In this document: positions 53,642-62,357 of the stretch, piece by piece
How the letters are laid out: each line of letters opens with the position of its first letter
Numbering within the stretch: position 1 is the first letter of the stretch
Assembly (NCBI GenBank): GCA_015350385.1
Contig: WNKI01000002.1
Coordinates: forward strand, 8,818,321 to 8,882,320
Direction: 5' to 3'
Origin: Aculops lycopersici
Taxonomy: Eukaryota; Arthropoda; Arachnida; Trombidiformes; Eriophyidae
DNA length: 64,000 bases
The notes under the pieces: generated by a model
Seen by the model: only the letters and a program-made list of their open reading frames with translations
What the model was told of the DNA's origin: nothing
Database searches by the model: none
Program-made: the position numbers and the translations under genes

Positions 53642-54325
53642 ATGGTAAGACACCTAAATTTCTTCTGGTAGCGAGCAAGCTGGTTATCATTGTGACATGA
53701 TACGAGCGATCGTTGATTAGAGGGATATACTAATATATTTTTCCACATCTAAAATTCCAAATCCTCCATCAAAATCAATAAATCACTCAAACAAAAACTC
53801 TAAACTCAAAACAAACACAACCAAAATTTACACGCGAAAACCATTGCCTTTTAGGCCGATCTCAAGTCAGCCGACGTCGAGCGCGCGAAGCTCCACTTTG
53901 ATATCTACGACTTCGAAGGTATTGGAAAGGTGGATGCCTTCAATTTGGGCGACCTACTCAGGTCTCTCGATTTGAGACCCACAAATGCCATCATTGAGAA
54001 GAATGGCGGCACCAAAAAGCGCGGCGAGAAGAAGCTCTCGCTGGAGGAGTTTCTACCAATCTATAGCCAGGTTAAGAAGGAGAAGGAATCAGGTGCCTTT
54101 GAGGATTTTGTTGAGGGATTAAAGGTTTACGACAAGAATGACAATGGCTCAATGCTCGAGGCTGAAATGGCGCACATTCTGCTCTCATTGGGCGAGAAGT
54201 TAACCGACGCCGAGTGCGAGGAAATCATGGGCTCCGTTTCGGGGCCAGCCGATGAGGATGGATTCATCAAGTACGAGGCGTTCATCAAGAAGCTAATGGC
54301 TGGTCCATTCCCAGAGGGCAAGTAG
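53642..54325 (+). CDS. Mlc1: Myosin alkali (essential) light chain, with an intron directly after ATG
   Basis: Exon 1 contributes only ATG (53642-53644), followed by the donor GTAAGA. Intron 53645-53854 ends TTTTAG, and exon 2 (53855-54325) continues ADLKSADVERAKLHFDIYDF. The spliced product is 157 residues. It matches arthropod alkali light chain: DLGD-type FNLGDLLRSLDLRPTNAI, then IEKNGGTKKRGEKKLSLEEF, LPIYSQVKKEKESGAFEDFV, VYDKNDNGSMLEAEMAHILL and a C-terminal EF-hand remnant (DEDGFIKYEAFIKKLM). It binds the first IQ motif of the myosin heavy-chain lever arm in muscle. The N-terminus is required to complete the first EF-hand, which supports the splice call. The phase-0 intron is the only confident one in this window. 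Mite alkali light chains are known allergens. Confidence 0.95.
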
Positions 54326-55295
54326 AATAGAGCAATCAGCAATAAGCAATTGTTAGTATGATTTGGTTAGATCATTTCAATTTGATGATAGAAAGAAACG
54401 GCGTCTCGCTGTTTTTCAACTCTATCGTTTATCTAGACGCTTAGCCGACTAGACTACAAGTGTCAGATAGCTTGGCGCCAGGTAACTTGAAGAAACGAGA
54501 GAGACACACAATTGGCATGCTACACTGTTACCTAATGTTGTCGCCTACTAAAAATGAAATGCACAGGTAAATTTTAGCACAATTAGACATATTGCCTCGT
54601 TGTGTAGTGCTCAACGCAACGAGAGCAAGAATAGGCTAACAGCTAGCGCCGCCGTGGCAACCACAAGCATCATCATCACCATCAACATCGTAATGAGCAA
54701 CAACATCAGCTAACAAGCCCTAGTCCTATATAATATAAACTACTACCATCATCATTATCACCATCGTCATAACCAAATGAACACACAAAAACAACAAATG
54801 CAACAACTCAATCACACGTAAAACAAAACACCAACATACACATACACAACACTTACACTAAGTTACATAAAATACATAATTCATCACCCAAGAACCTAAA
54901 AAACTCACTCAAATCTAAGAGATATACATAATATATACAAAATGATGTTTAATTTTTCTTGTGTCTGTTAATATTATAACTTATACCAATTATAAATAAA
55001 GAAATCTCATGTGCCAACAGAAAAAATAGAATAGTGTGACTTGATCTAATTATCTCTAAATCATGCATAGAATCATTCAAATGGAGGAGAGCATTCAGCA
55101 GGTAAAAATAAGCAGATTGACAAGAAGAAGCAGTGCAGCTAATGAAACAATACACTGCGCCCGTCTAGACAGGCGCTCGAACTCTTATCACTTTTACCTT
55201 GCATTAGTTAACAATATGTTTATGCTAGTTTACAATATGTTTGCTCTTATTGATGTTAATGATTCCCTTAAAACATATCCATCTTCGACTATCCA
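54326..55295. other. 3' UTR of myosin light chain and convergent 3' end
   Basis: A long AT/CAA-rich tail with no coding potential. The AATAAA at 54995 suits a ~670-base 3' UTR. A 101-codon frame at 55063-55368 overlaps the acyltransferase stop and looks accidental. Confidence 0.6.
54995..55000 (+). terminator. Polyadenylation signal AATAAA of the myosin light chain gene
   Basis: The best hexamer downstream of the stop, within TATAAATAAAG. Confidence 0.5.
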
Positions 55296-56339
55296 TCAAA
55301 CATCTGTTGTTTTGATCATCTCGTTTCTCGTCAGCATCGATCTATTAACTTGCTGTTGTTGCTGCTGAAATTGTTGTTGTTGTTGTTGTGGTTGTCGGGC
55401 AATCGCCGATAGTTGATTGGGATCATTTTGTCCCAAATCTTGATGTGAGATCTCACCTCGTGCATCTATAAGGCTGATGGGTGTTGATGAGCATAATGTT
55501 GTTATACAATTCTCAAATAGCGATCCACTGTAGGGATTCTTGATACCAGCATCCTTGCTATAAGTTCCTCGTAAATCTTCATTTGTTGTTAAATTAACTG
55601 CTGTTAAGAATGTATGAAAGCCAGCCAGGCCTAGAATGGACCATACACTTATAAAGCAAATTAAAAACACACATACACTTGCTGGCGTTGACTTACAGGC
55701 TTCTATAAAATTGCTCTCCTTCGATAGTAGTATTAAATGGGTTAAACTACATGCTAGTACAAATATGCATAATAATGAAAATGATATTATAAACATGTAG
55801 AAATATCTATAATTTCTACGGCCAACGCAGTTGCCTACCCATGGACAGTGATGATCAAAACAATCAACACAATTATCACAGACACTACAATGAGATGCTC
55901 TTGGCGGCCTAAACATTAAGCAGGTGTGACAATATTTTGTCTTCACTGGCTGGTTATTAATTAATATCTCTCTAGTTCTCGGAGGAGGTCTAACCCTTTG
56001 TTGTTGGCTCGTTCCATTGTCGAAATGTTCTATAATGAATTGCTCAGAATGGGCCGCTTCATCTGGACGGGCACGTGGTATGATTCCAGGGTCTGAGAAA
56101 GCCGTATGAAAGAAGCATGACATTGTGAATAAAAATAATACTATTGCTACAATGGGTATAGCTGGACTAATGTGCTTGAATAGAAAGGGGCAGTCAAATA
56201 TGAAGAATAAGGCGCAAGTTGTAAAGATCAAGAATATTGTTAAGTAGAATAATGATAATGATTCTGCAGTTATAATGCGCCCATTGCAAAAGAACCTATT
56301 TCGGCCAGGAAAGACTTGCCATCTGAGTTTTTTAGTCAT
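55296..56339 (-). CDS. DHHC palmitoyltransferase, ZDHHC9/14/18 (approximated) type
   Basis: A 347-residue membrane enzyme. It begins KLRWQVFPGRNRFFCNGRII, a conserved start of the ZDHHC9/14/18 group. Two N-terminal spans (~29-50, ~60-80) precede FSDPGIIPRARPDEA. The Cys-rich domain KYCHTCLMFRPPRASHCSVC leads into the catalytic DHHC (CFDHHCPWVGNCVGRRNYRY). Two more spans follow, then a TTxE-like LTTNEDLRG and KNPYSGSLFENC. It transfers palmitate to protein cysteines at Golgi or plasma membrane; Drosophila approximated modulates Fat signalling. The C-terminus has a Gln run. All four catalytic residues are present. Intronless. Confidence 0.95.
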   Translation of the reverse strand: MTKKLRWQVFPGRNRFFCNGRIITAESLSLFYLTIFLIFTTCALFFIFDCPFLFKHISPAIPIVAIVLFLFTMSCFFHTAFSDPGIIPRARPDEAAHSEQFIIEHFDNGTSQQQRVRPPPRTREILINNQPVKTKYCHTCLMFRPPRASHCSVCDNCVDCFDHHCPWVGNCVGRRNYRYFYMFIISFSLLCIFVLACSLTHLILLSKESNFIEACKSTPASVCVFLICFISVWSILGLAGFHTFLTAVNLTTNEDLRGTYSKDAGIKNPYSGSLFENCITTLCSSTPISLIDARGEISHQDLGQNDPNQLSAIARQPQQQQQQFQQQQQQVNRSMLTRNEMIKTTDV

Positions 56340-56882
56340 GATTGCCCGTAGTTATAATGATAGTAATTTTGATAGTGCTAATAATGGGTATGGTTGAAGA
56401 TGGGACCGAGAGAGGGAGGCCAGGGAGTTCAGGTAGGTAGGTGCAATTAGGGGGAATGACTTTCTCCCTCTCTATAATGTAACAGCCTTTGAATGACGGT
56501 GATAATAATAATGATAAATTATAATATAATTGACAATAACAATCATTGTCAGTCTATTTGAATTCAGATTTGATATTCTTTAATGGATAAATTATATGGT
56601 AGAATTGAAAATACAAAAATCATGTCTGTTTGGTTGCTCGAATATTTTGACAGTCACATGATGTTGCCTCGCTCTCCCACTCCCTGTGTTCGCTTCTTCT
56701 TATTCTCATTCTTCTCGCTTCAACAAATCAGATTGGCGTGTGTCGAACGAATTTATCATGATAATAATGAATATTACTACAAATTAAAATTTGAAAATCA
56801 TCAAAAGGACTTAAAAACAAAACATATACTCTTATTGTATAGTACAACGAAAAAATTTATTATCATCAACAAGAATCAGTAT
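56340..56882. other. Intergenic between acyltransferase promoter and dispersed ligase 3' end
   Basis: AT-rich, no convincing gene; a 103-codon frame at 56583-56894 has no domain and runs into the ligase end. Confidence 0.5.
56856..56861 (-). terminator. Polyadenylation signal (minus strand) of the dispersed ligase
   Basis: TTTATT on the plus strand, 22 bases beyond the ligase stop codon, implying a very short 3' UTR. Confidence 0.5.
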
Positions 56883-58508
56883 TCAACATCTTAAGGCTTG
56901 CTTGTCTACCTTTCCATTCTGCAGACGCGGGAACTTATCCAAGATCTTGACACCGCCGCCAATAACCATGGCAGGTGCACGTTCGGAAACAAAATCTTTA
57001 ATCTCCTTCTCGGTTACGTTGCAACCTTGTTTCAGAGTTATGCAAGCTCTAGCAATGTCATAGGGATAATCATCCCTGACTTCAGCCAACTTCACAACGC
57101 AAGCTCCTTCAACAGATGGATGCTCCGCGATGATGGCTTCAATCTCAGCGGGGAAGAATAAGGCATTGTTCTCAAACATCATAACTTCTTTGTAGCGACC
57201 CTCGATGAAGACAAGATCATTCTCGTCGTAGTAACCACGATCGCCTATCCTGAACCAACCTGAATCGGTAAAGTCCGACCTGTTGAATGTACCTGGTGTT
57301 CCGGTGCAATAGCCGGGGAAGATCTGCGGACCGCGAAGCGCGATCTCGCCGCTTTGGTTCGGTCCTAACATTTCAAGAGTCTCGCGATTCATGATGATTG
57401 CTTCCATACCTGGACATACGTGTCCAACTGATAAGTAGTTGTCCTTAGCCTGCGACATTTCAATTAGGAAGACCCAACCGGATTCTGTCATTCCAAAGCA
57501 TTGGCGCAACGACTTGAGCTCGAACTCTTCAATGAGAGACTTTGGTAAATTTGGCTTGACTATTTTTGCACCGGATGTTATGATGTGTTGCCATGAAGAA
57601 GTATCGTATTTATCTTTCAGCTTCAGGCCTACGTTTCCTAACATTGACAGGAATGGCAACGACGAAGAGAATATAGTTACTTTGTATTCGGCTATTGTTG
57701 CTAGAGCATCCTCAACGTCCGATAGGTTACTCCAAATTACATAGGTGCTGCCTCTATTGATTGAGCCTAGAAGAGCCCATAGACCAGGACGGTGAGTTAT
57801 GGGAAGCGATCCAGTTATCACGACACCTGGCTTCAGGTCCATGAGTTCGGGGTGATCCACTGAGGCCACCAAGTGGCAAAGGTTCTTGTGAGTCCGTGGA
57901 ATCGGCTTCGGCTTCCCAGTTGTACCACTTGAGAATTGGATAACTGCAAAGTCCTGGTCACTGTCTATCATTACGTCATTGGAAAGATGGTCCAAATTAT
58001 AGTCGCTGTCCGGATTTCCTTGCTTGAAAAAGTCAGACAAACTTTTCTTGTCACCTTCTTTTTGGTCGAAAGGAATAATTTTGAGTTTATCCCGCAGTTC
58101 CTTATCAAAACTTGTTAGGTTCTTCAAGTCCTCGCTAGATGATAACAAAAACTTTGAGCCTAGAGCTGTGGTCGTATCATTGATCTCGCGACCAGAGCTC
58201 TTGTTTGTTAAGAAGTTGCAAACACCTCCGGCTGATATAATCGAAAGTATGAGTAAAGCAATCTTATCACTTTCGGCTCCATATAAACTGCAGACATCAC
58301 CTTTCTTCAGATTATACTCCTCTCTCAGGAACTTGGCAGTCATTGAAACACAAGACTCAATCTGCTGACCAGTCCATTTGGTTCGGGTTTTGGAGTCTAT
58401 GAGAATGGTTTGCTCGGCATGTCTTCTAAGTCCAAGCTTGATGAATTCTATGAGATTTTCCGTTGGGGGCCCGCGATACGGGATTGAGGATCTGAGAACC
58501 CTAGCCAT
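56883..58508 (-). CDS. Acyl/aryl-CoA ligase-like ANL enzyme, dispersed copy
   Basis: A 541-residue ANL enzyme. The frame opens at 58634, but I chose the ATG at 58508 (MARVLRSSIPYRGPPTENLI) because it matches the start of every array copy. Motifs: A3 FSSGTTGKPKPIPRTHKN, hinge SLPITHRPGLWALLG, A5 GMTESGWVFL, A7 GWFRIGDRGYYDEND and A10 NGKVDKQALRC. The A8 loop KEVMMFENNALFFP lacks the canonical Lys-Gly, as in the array. It lies 21 kb from the array in opposite orientation, beyond unrelated genes. Its C-terminal domain is closest to copy 5, so it either seeded that copy or exchanged sequence with it. Confidence 0.92.
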   Translation of the reverse strand: MARVLRSSIPYRGPPTENLIEFIKLGLRRHAEQTILIDSKTRTKWTGQQIESCVSMTAKFLREEYNLKKGDVCSLYGAESDKIALLILSIISAGGVCNFLTNKSSGREINDTTTALGSKFLLSSSEDLKNLTSFDKELRDKLKIIPFDQKEGDKKSLSDFFKQGNPDSDYNLDHLSNDVMIDSDQDFAVIQFSSGTTGKPKPIPRTHKNLCHLVASVDHPELMDLKPGVVITGSLPITHRPGLWALLGSINRGSTYVIWSNLSDVEDALATIAEYKVTIFSSSLPFLSMLGNVGLKLKDKYDTSSWQHIITSGAKIVKPNLPKSLIEEFELKSLRQCFGMTESGWVFLIEMSQAKDNYLSVGHVCPGMEAIIMNRETLEMLGPNQSGEIALRGPQIFPGYCTGTPGTFNRSDFTDSGWFRIGDRGYYDENDLVFIEGRYKEVMMFENNALFFPAEIEAIIAEHPSVEGACVVKLAEVRDDYPYDIARACITLKQGCNVTEKEIKDFVSERAPAMVIGGGVKILDKFPRLQNGKVDKQALRC

Positions 58509-59012
58509 GGCGTTGTTGTTACTTGCAGTGTGAGTATGAAATGGACATGTCGGAGTCAATCGCAATGGATTAGAGGACACGTTGAATAATCGTTTGAAAC
58601 CATCGATGACTAGATGATTCAGATATACCCTCATTTGATTGCTATTATAAAATTAGATCAAGATACTAACAGGCTTCATGGCCTTGAAATTCAAGGCTTG
58701 AATGCGAACTATTTGACGTACATGTATGTTTTTGTCGCTTGACTTCAATGTTAGCGCATGTTGATTTTCGTGTTTATTCCAACTCATCATGATGTAAACA
58801 TCTTCAACAAGATATCTTCCTAACATGATATTAATCTTGGTTGCACGTAATTTTAATGATTGTTCCATGATCGACTTCAAGATTCCCAGACATTTAACAT
58901 ATATTAGAGGAGTTTGCACATAGCTTGATCGAGTTAATTCAGTACAACGATAAAATTTAATCAGATTGATCATCCAGCCCGAATATCATTATTAGCAGTC
59001 GAACAAGCCAAA
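58509..59012. other. Short divergent promoter region
   Basis: It lies between head-to-head genes. A 106-codon minus-strand frame (58653-58973) contains plausible secondary structure (MEQSLKLRATKINIMLGRYL), but no recognisable family and no polyA signal, so I leave it as an unproven ORF. Confidence 0.4.
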
Positions 59013-59441
59013 ATGTCGGCTATAAGTGAGTCAACTCTGGAAAACATAAAAGAACTTAGAAAGTCCATCCAATCAGCCAACGGATCTCTCACCAAAAGTC
59101 GTATTTCACCAGACGATTACTTTGTTAATTTATCTTACGAAACACCCAGGCTCGAGTACCCAGACGTCGGTATTAGTAGAACGGTCGTGAATATTTGTGA
59201 TCAAATATCGACATTATTACTCGAGGATGAGGACGGAGGCAAATCGATTGTATTGATATTCGAATATTATTTTCTAGTTGCTCCAATATTATTCAAGAGT
59301 CAAGGTGCAAAGCTGGTCAATGATATTGTTTTTATGAAACACTTCATGCGATACATCAGGTCCCTCTGTCCTACAACGCGCAAAGACTTTGACAACATTC
59401 TGGCTTCATTGGAAGTTTACGATCCAATCAAAGGCTACTAA
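59013..59441 (+). CDS. Orphan 142-residue acidic protein
   Basis: The frame starts MSAISESTLENIKELRKSIQ with a good context (AAAATGTC). It is mostly helical-looking, with amphipathic stretches (VVNICDQISTLLLEDEDGG, VNDIVFMKHFMRYIRSLC) and one hydrophobic stretch (IVLIFEYYFLVAPILF) that is probably a buried helix rather than a membrane span. No signal peptide, zinc site or catalytic motif is visible. It converges with the kinesin gene at only 63 bases. Codon composition looks coding, but the family is unknown to me. Confidence 0.6.
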   Translation: MSAISESTLENIKELRKSIQSANGSLTKSRISPDDYFVNLSYETPRLEYPDVGISRTVVNICDQISTLLLEDEDGGKSIVLIFEYYFLVAPILFKSQGAKLVNDIVFMKHFMRYIRSLCPTTRKDFDNILASLEVYDPIKGY

Positions 59442-59504
59442 TCTGTATATAAATCTATTTGCTGAATTATTTAAGTGGACTATTTTGACATGATTAAAAT
59501 ATGC

Positions 59505-61526
59505 TTATAGATCTAATTTCTTTCTTGTTGCTCGAGATCTTGTTACTCTAGGCGGTGGGGCTACAGGTGACAGTTCGGTGTCCGAGTCGTTGTTTTTTAG
59601 TTTCTTCTTCTTTCCACTCAACATGATTGATGGATTGATCACCCTTTTCTTTGTACCAGCTCCAACTTTCTTACGAGCTTTCTTAGCTGATGCCAGTAGT
59701 TCATCTCCGCCATCGAAGGTCATATTTGCATAATCGCCATACTCATCTGAAACATGCGTGTGGGTGGGTATTCTGGAGGCTTTCTTCTCCTCGGGACTTT
59801 CCATTGTTTGTAATTGATCTCTGAGATCGGAGATTTCCAGCTCCTTCTCCTTGAGCTTGGCCTCGAAGTCCTTGACTAGAGTTTCCCTGTATTCGGCCAG
59901 CTTCTTTTCAACCTTGATCTGTTTCGTCTTAGCCTCAAGTTCTCGCTTTAGTTCTTCTACAACTTCGTCATTATTGGTCGTTGGTTTACTCGAGGACTCG
60001 TTTTTTGCAAGTCGGAGTTCCTCCTCTTTGGCCGCTAACTGCTGTTTTAGTTGATCGATCTCCTTCTCATAAAGATTCTTAGTTTGATCTAGTTCAATAA
60101 CTGGTAAACTTCTGACCTTCTCCATCTCCAAGTCGTATTGATTCTTCAGCTCGATTAGTTGTACCTCATGTTGCTTTTTGACCTCGTCTAGATGCAAATC
60201 AAATTGATTCTTAGCTATCTCAAGCTCTGTCTGCTTCGCGTTGACCTCTGATTGCATTTTGTCGAGCTTGAATTGTATCTCGTCTAATTCAACTTGTTTA
60301 TGGCCAAGTTGAACTTTGGTTGCTTCCTGCTCTTGTTGTATTCTCTCAATTTCCCTCTGCTTCTCGTCGATTTCCGCCTGCATTTCTTCAATTTCCTTTT
60401 CGTAGTCGCTCTTGATTGCCTGAGCGCTTTGCTCGTACCTGGTCTTTTGGTCAAGGAATTGCAGATCATATGATTCTCTTAGATTCTTAATCTCACGTTT
60501 AAACTCGGCAGCTACTTCGTTTCTGACTCGCATTTCCAAATCCATCTCATTGCTTCCCTGTCGTTTGGTTGCTTGCATCTGTCGGTTGGCTTCAGGTAAG
60601 TTCACAATGGATCGCGACTGCGATGCATACTCTAGCGTCCCAAGTGTCGTGCCCAAATCACTCTCGGCAGGCGATATAGTTGCAATCATTGAGGTTCTTG
60701 TAGCTCCGCCGAGCGAGTCTTGTAGAATTCGAGTCAACTTGGACTCTCTGTAAGGAATATGTGACCTTCCCTCGGATAGAGCCATGATAACTCGACCTAA
60801 AGTAAGGAGCGACTGGTTAATGTTACCAGCTTCACGGGCTCGCTTATCCTGGGCCCCAGAGCGGCCGATGTTCTCACTACCTGCTAGATCAACAAGGTTT
60901 AGTTTTGCACTCTTCATCAATTGTCCTTCGCGGATGGTTACACTGATGTTAAATATTGTATGACTTCTCGAAGAGCAGGCATTCAGTAGAGTTGCATTTG
61001 TTTGTCTTTTAATGGAGCCTTGGCGCAGAATTTCATGTATCTCCTCTCGTTCCATGACAACCTGTTCAGTGCATCCGTTAACGCAACCCTTACGCGATAG
61101 ATCGTCGTAAATTTTTAGTTTTGTTGTATTGTCAGTCAACAGGTCGTATGCTTCCTCGTTGTATAATTCTAAGTAGGATACACGAATCATATGTTCTCGT
61201 CCAGGTTTCGTGCAAGCTTTGTAGATGTGATTGATGGCAAGTGGTATAAGTCCTTCCATTGTGTATGTTTTTCCCGTTCCTGTTTGTCCATATGCGAAGA
61301 CGGTGCAATTAAAACCGTTTACAACTTGGTCAACCAAGGGTTTCACTACGTGTCTATAGACCTCATCCTGTGAGGATTCTTGATCAAAGACTCGGTCAAA
61401 TGAAAAGATTTTTCCATCTTGTATTTGGACCTCTTGGCTGGTCAAGTCCACGACTCGCTTCTCTAGCGGTTTCATGGGTCGACATCTAACGAACACCTGA
61501 ATTTGTTGTCCAAATTTGTCAGACAT
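59505..61526 (-). CDS. Kinesin-5 (bimC/KIF11)-like motor, short and lacking a loop-5 insert
   Basis: The 673-residue protein has an N-terminal motor (~8-325): IQVFVRCRP, P-loop GQTGTGKT at 80-87, switch I NACSSRSH, switch II DLAGSE. The stretch NIGRSGAQDKRAREAGNINQ then SLLTLGRVIMAL is strongly kinesin-5-like, and the neck LEYASQSRSIVNLPE follows. A coiled coil runs from about 330 to 580. The basic tail (KKARKKVGAGTKKRVINPS, TRSRATRKKLDL) could bind microtubules or DNA. Two oddities: after GKTYTMEG the chain goes straight to LIPLAINHIY, so the long loop L5 typical of kinesin-5 is missing; and total length is about two thirds of usual, without a clear BimC box. Kinesin-5 tetramers slide spindle microtubules apart; this one might work differently. 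Intronless. Confidence 0.85.
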   Translation of the reverse strand: MSDKFGQQIQVFVRCRPMKPLEKRVVDLTSQEVQIQDGKIFSFDRVFDQESSQDEVYRHVVKPLVDQVVNGFNCTVFAYGQTGTGKTYTMEGLIPLAINHIYKACTKPGREHMIRVSYLELYNEEAYDLLTDNTTKLKIYDDLSRKGCVNGCTEQVVMEREEIHEILRQGSIKRQTNATLLNACSSRSHTIFNISVTIREGQLMKSAKLNLVDLAGSENIGRSGAQDKRAREAGNINQSLLTLGRVIMALSEGRSHIPYRESKLTRILQDSLGGATRTSMIATISPAESDLGTTLGTLEYASQSRSIVNLPEANRQMQATKRQGSNEMDLEMRVRNEVAAEFKREIKNLRESYDLQFLDQKTRYEQSAQAIKSDYEKEIEEMQAEIDEKQREIERIQQEQEATKVQLGHKQVELDEIQFKLDKMQSEVNAKQTELEIAKNQFDLHLDEVKKQHEVQLIELKNQYDLEMEKVRSLPVIELDQTKNLYEKEIDQLKQQLAAKEEELRLAKNESSSKPTTNNDEVVEELKRELEAKTKQIKVEKKLAEYRETLVKDFEAKLKEKELEISDLRDQLQTMESPEEKKASRIPTHTHVSDEYGDYANMTFDGGDELLASAKKARKKVGAGTKKRVINPSIMLSGKKKKLKNNDSDTELSPVAPPPRVTRSRATRKKLDL

Positions 61527-62357
61527 TTTACTCGTTTTTCTATATAATATTGTTGATAATAGATGAGTTATTAGTTGATTGATTTTGATATAAAACTTCC
61601 TTAAGATTAAAAATAGTATCCAGAGTTACAAATTGCAAAATCAACAACGATTCTGGTTCAATACTCGGGTGGTGCACGAGACGAACGTTAAAAGTTCTCT
61701 ACACGCAATGGTGCGGACCAGGGAAAAAGCTGAACGAGTGACAACATCCATCCTGTAAGCAAACATACAACCGCCGGTGCGAGTGGTGGAAGAAAACTGG
61801 GTATTGCTCGTGACTTGGGGCAATGAAAAGTTGGGCGCGCGCTGCAATCTGCAGGATTGGGCATAGGAAGGGGCGGCAGTAGCAGTAGTAGCAACAGTTG
61901 ACTCTACTTACGTTGCCCGTCCTGCAGTTAGATTCTATCCCAATCGGAATGGACACTAGCCGACCCAGCCGCACGCGCATAACACACACGCACACGCACA
62001 CACAAAACAAGCAGGCAAAAAAGCAAGCAGGATCCAACAGGCGGTTGCAAAGATGGGCAATGGACCGTTTGAGATTTGAAAGCCTCCACAATGGCAAGCA
62101 GAAACACACTGTTGCTTCTGCTTGAGAGCGATCAGCGGCTAACGATGGCTGCTGCTGCTCGGCGCCAACAACAACACCGCCGGTGTTTTGAATTCCGCTT
62201 TAGATTTGAGCCGCCTAGTGTCGCAGATTGGTGTTGCTCATTTCTAAGGAAATTTCTACTATTTACTTAAGTGGCGAATTCACCAGCCAGTATATTATCA
62301 TTATTATAAAATTGTATCATCATCCTTATCATATCCTAAGAATCATTATTATTCATC
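61527..62357. other. Divergent promoter region between kinesin and condensin genes
   Basis: Two mitotic genes are head to head across about 830 bases, so they may share a promoter. It contains a CA-rich tract at about 61983-62007. No coding potential beyond chance frames. Confidence 0.5.

Noticed and set aside
58509..58634. N-terminal extension of the dispersed ligase
   Set aside because: The 42 extra residues have no counterpart in paralogues; the ATG at 58508 matches their common start.
58653..58973. 106-codon minus-strand ORF
   Set aside because: Possible but unsupported: no family, no polyA signal, and it fills a short promoter interval between divergent genes.
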